DNA from: Haloquadratum sp. | Lineage (GTDB): Archaea; Halobacteriota; Halobacteria; Halobacteriales; Haloferacaceae | Length of the DNA: 44,298 bases | Assembly (NCBI GenBank): GCA_028275165.1 | Contig: JAQCNF010000109.1 | Location: 1 to 44,298 of the forward strand | Reading direction: 5' to 3' | Shown here: piece after piece, positions 42,209 through 44,298 of the stretch | Layout: each line of letters begins with the position of its first letter | Numbering within the stretch: the stretch's first letter is position 1 | Made by a program: the position numbers and the translations under genes | Notes under the pieces: model-generated | What the model was told of the DNA's origin: nothing | What the model saw: only the letters and a program-made list of their open reading frames with translations | Database searches by the model: none

Positions 42209-43446
42209 TCAAACGGTTACGAGGGATGAGGTCGGGCGGTTCACACGCCCCGATGCCCACCGTCGCACCTTCCGAACTTGAGGAAGGTTCTTGAGAGCAG
42301 GCACATCTAACAAACACTTCTCCAACCCACGCTTCGCAACGTTCACCGATGCATTCCTATCCGCATGGTCTTGATGACCACACGACTTGCAGTTGAATCG
42401 TTTTCGCCGTCGATTCGCTCGCTCGGCGTGTTCACACGCCGTCAACGCACAGCCCTGACTCGTGTACTCCGCGTCAACCGAAGCAATCGGAATGGCTTCA
42501 AACGCTGCTTTGTACGCGATGAACACTTGCGTTGCACGAAACGGCATCGCATGGAGCCGACGATTCATCCGAGTGCCATAGTCGATTGACTCGCGCATAT
42601 CCTTGAGGTCTTCAAGAGCAATGCACGGGTCAGGAAACCGCTTCGCAAACTCGACTACGGCCCGAGACAGTTTGTGGAGCCTGTCGTGGACGAACCGATA
42701 CTCCCGGTCACGAACCACATTCTTGTACGATGACTTCCCCGCGTTCTGCATGCGCTTCCGCATCGTGAAGTAGCGGTGACGCTCGGAGTTGATTTCGGGG
42801 AAGTCGATGACGAGCGTGTCGAGAACCCCCGTTTCATCTATCGCGGTCAACGCGATGTTGTCCTCGTTTACGTCCACACCAATCACCGTCTCCGAGTCGG
42901 CTTTGTCTCGGACGGTCTGCGTCTGGTGGGTGACGTTGACGTGGAGTTCGGGACGCCCATCCGTGAAAAGGGCTTCAGCCGTCCCTATCTTCCACTCGTC
43001 ACTCGACAACGCAGTTTTCAGCACGTCGAGATGCGCTCGCCAACTACCGTGCCCCGAACTGGATGATATGGTTGTGGAGAGATACGGAACGCAACGTCAC
43101 CCTCGTCGGTGAGTGAGAGAGTGTATCCCTCGGTGTGGTTCATCCGCAAGGGGTATGGCCCAGTTTTTGTGTGACTGGGCATGTTGTCGTCGTCGTCGTC
43201 GTTCTCCATCGCTTCGAGGGCTTTCTTGACGACCAACTGTGTGTTGTTCTTCACGAGGTTGGCGTCTTGCTCCATCTGTCGGCGGATGTCGTCCCAATCT
43301 TCGCCTTGTTTGGCGAGGCGGATGGTGTCGTTGTACACCGAGCGCGACTCTTGGGTGGATTCGAAGACCTTTCTCTCGCTCTCCTCATCGTCAAACAGGA
43401 GTTGGAGTGTGAGGGTTTTCGTTAGATTTTGGTCTTCGATGTCCAT
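42209..43446 (-). pseudogene. tnpB: TnpB RNA-guided nuclease (IS1341 type), split by a frameshift
   Basis: The N-terminal part (ATG 43446 to stop near 43018) and C-terminal part (to 42209) match one TnpB of about 410 residues. The break is at about 43033-43036: the first frame reads VVGERISTC then stops, while the next frame picks up HLDVLKTALSSDEW, so one base appears lost. RuvC residues are present: Asp in IGVDVNEDN, Glu in ALEDLKDM, Asp in DHADRNAS. The zinc ribbon is CALTAC plus CKSCG. Family members are RNA-guided nucleases that help transposon retention. Either the gene is dead or the frameshift is bypassed in translation. Confidence 0.85.
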
Positions 43447-43455
43447 GCGTAGCAC

Positions 43456-43596
43456 TCACTCGGTGTCTTCGTCGCACGTCCACTCGCGGAGGAGTTCGCG
43501 CACGACATCGGCTTTCGTTCGGTCTTCGTCGATGCATTTCTTCGAGAAGTCCTTGTAGAAGTCCTCCTCGAAATCGACAGTGAATCGTCGCGCCAT
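43456..43596 (-). CDS. Ribbon-helix-helix protein of the IS element (46 aa)
   Basis: A small gene from ATG 43596 to TGA 43456-43458. The product reads MARRFTVDFEEDFYKDFSKK, then CIDEDRTKADVVRELL, then REWTCDEDTE. This is the beta strand plus two-helix layout of Arc/CopG-type DNA-binding proteins. It lies between divergent tnpA and tnpB, with its stop 9 nt before the tnpB ATG, so it is likely cotranscribed with tnpB. A role as repressor of the shared tnpA-tnpB promoter region is inferred. Unlike tnpA and tnpB, it is intact. Confidence 0.75.
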   Translation of the reverse strand: MARRFTVDFEEDFYKDFSKKCIDEDRTKADVVRELLREWTCDEDTE

Positions 43597-43658
43597 CCTA
43601 TTTGCAGTAGATGCTTAGTGATATATTGAATTAAATGGTGTTACGTCAGATAGTGTGT

Positions 43659-44062
43659 ATGGAGGCGACTCGCTCGAACCACACGGTGTCCAATATCAAC
43701 TCTCACTTCGTGTGGTGTCCTCGGTATCGGCACTCGTTTCTCGACCATGTTGCAGAGACATTGGAATCTGAGTTCCATGCTATTGTCGAGCGGAACGACT
43801 ACGAGTTGCGGTCGTTGCATATCTCTCCCGACCACGTTCATGTGTTCTTTGGAGCGCATCCGAAGCACTCACCGAGTGGGATTGTGTCGCGGTTGAACAG
43901 CGTGACGGCCCGGAGATTGTGGTCAGACTATCCCGAAGTGATGCGGTCGTTGTACTGGGGAGGAGGGTGTTGGGAGCGTTCGTTCTACGTGGGGACGGCA
44001 GGTCAGGTGAGGTGAGTCGAGGAACGATTGAACAGTAGATCAATCGCAGTGAGCATGTGTAG
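43659..44062 (+). pseudogene. tnpA: TnpA Y1 HUH transposase, broken at the catalytic tyrosine
   Basis: From ATG 43659 the product has SNINSHFVWCPRYRHSFL and the HUH motif in SPDHVHVFF (His59, His61). It then continues to SFYVGTAGQV. A tandem GGTGA duplication at 44006-44015 shifts the frame and gives a stop at 44013. Removing one copy restores VSRGTIEQ, then TAG (44036-44038), then INRSEHV and stop at 44060-44062. The TAG sits where the catalytic tyrosine of this C-terminal helix is expected. TnpA therefore carries two independent lesions and should be unable to cut or join DNA. Confidence 0.8.
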
Positions 44063-44298
44063 TCCTTCGACGGGCTTCACCCCCGACCTCAAGGGTCGGG
44101 GTTCTCGCCCTGCTCCGCCTATAGACATTTGTCGATTAGGCAGTGTTCGACAATCTGACTCAATGGTGTGATTTCAGCCTCTGGAAGGGAGATATTCTGC
44201 ACGATTCATTACACATTTTGAGGCGGATAACCCGACTCCTGAGATCGGGAGGAGGTCGACACTTGTCCGAGTTGTAAAGATGTCTGATGACAGACACA

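Larger units (their letters stand above)
42103..44113 (-). mobile_element. IS605-type insertion element (tnpB, RHH gene, divergent tnpA), decayed
   Basis: Both ends carry the same hairpin stem, CCCCGACC/GGTCGGGG: right end at 42111-42131, left end at 44081-44101. The right end finishes in TGTTCAC (42103 side) and the left has GCAGGGCGAGAA (44102-44113). In between are tnpB (minus), a 46-residue ribbon-helix-helix gene (minus) and tnpA (plus), the divergent arrangement of IS605. tnpB has a frameshift and tnpA has two lesions. The element is G+C-richer than its neighbours. Exact 5' cleavage position at the left end is uncertain by about 10 nt. Confidence 0.85.

Noticed and set aside
44069-44113. 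Hairpin near the tnpA end as a terminator or CRISPR repeat
   Set aside because: Its stem equals the right-end hairpin of the same element and it carries the left-end motif, so it is a transposon end; no regularly spaced repeats were seen in the window.

Overview
The window looks like chromosomal DNA from an extremely halophilic archaeon of the class Halobacteria. The proteins are rich in Asp and Glu. The NADH-dehydrogenase-like (nuo) cluster has a fused nuoCD, a split nuoJ and no E/F/G subunits. Several genes are haloarchaeal types: PurN-PurH fusion, GfcR, a CbiX-DR2241 pair and a Trm112-type protein. Many starts look leaderless, with an A/T-rich box A about 23-27 nt upstream. The modest G+C, long A/T-rich spacers and abundant transposon debris suggest a Haloquadratum-like genome; this is inference from style, not from a database match.

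Layout. 1-143: start of hel308 (minus, cut by the window edge). 144-1055: no gene. 1056-2605: ribH-aminotransferase pair (minus). 2848-6632: a GT-C membrane protein, then purK and purE. 6629-6968: a small non-autonomous IS200/IS605-type element abutting purE. 7077-17841: nuoA-B-CD-H-I, a 481-nt interruption, then nuoJ1-J2-K-L-M-N, mostly with overlapping start and stop codons. 17899-21531: a DHH phosphoesterase, a CBS-ParB protein and two small conserved haloarchaeal proteins. 21532-23054: decayed DNA with a nonsense-mutated HTH gene joined to a solitary IS right end. 23055-28159: trxB, a DUF357 protein, cysS, and the cbiX-DR2241 pair. 28549-33314: trm112-like, purA, purNH and divergent purB. 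33358-38534: gfcR, a monothiol glutaredoxin, a haloarchaeal protein, glycerate 2-kinase, and two adjacent PP-loop ATPases (PAPS-reductase-like and Dph6). 38638-39064: a broken livM-type permease beside tRNA-Thr(CGU). 39456-39798: a second non-autonomous IS200/IS605-type element. 39829-41971: a two-PAS sensor and a small membrane protein. 42103-44113: an IS605-type element with a frameshifted tnpB, a 46-residue ribbon-helix-helix gene and a broken tnpA.

How the genes work together. Five purine genes (purK, purE, purNH, purA, purB) sit in two blocks and cover formylation, AIR carboxylation, and the steps to IMP and AMP. The nuo genes encode the membrane arm and quinone-reducing connecting module of complex I without the NADH-oxidising module. 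RibH feeds flavin synthesis; TrxB and the glutaredoxin belong to thiol redox control.

The most interesting pattern is the IS200/IS605 family. One decayed autonomous element and three related end-bearing remnants share a left-end motif (GCARGGCGAG) and right ends that finish in TCAC after a GAAGCC-led hairpin. The right ends of such elements are known to act as TnpB guide-RNA scaffolds, so the window may hold several potential guide loci, each adjoining a different flanking sequence.
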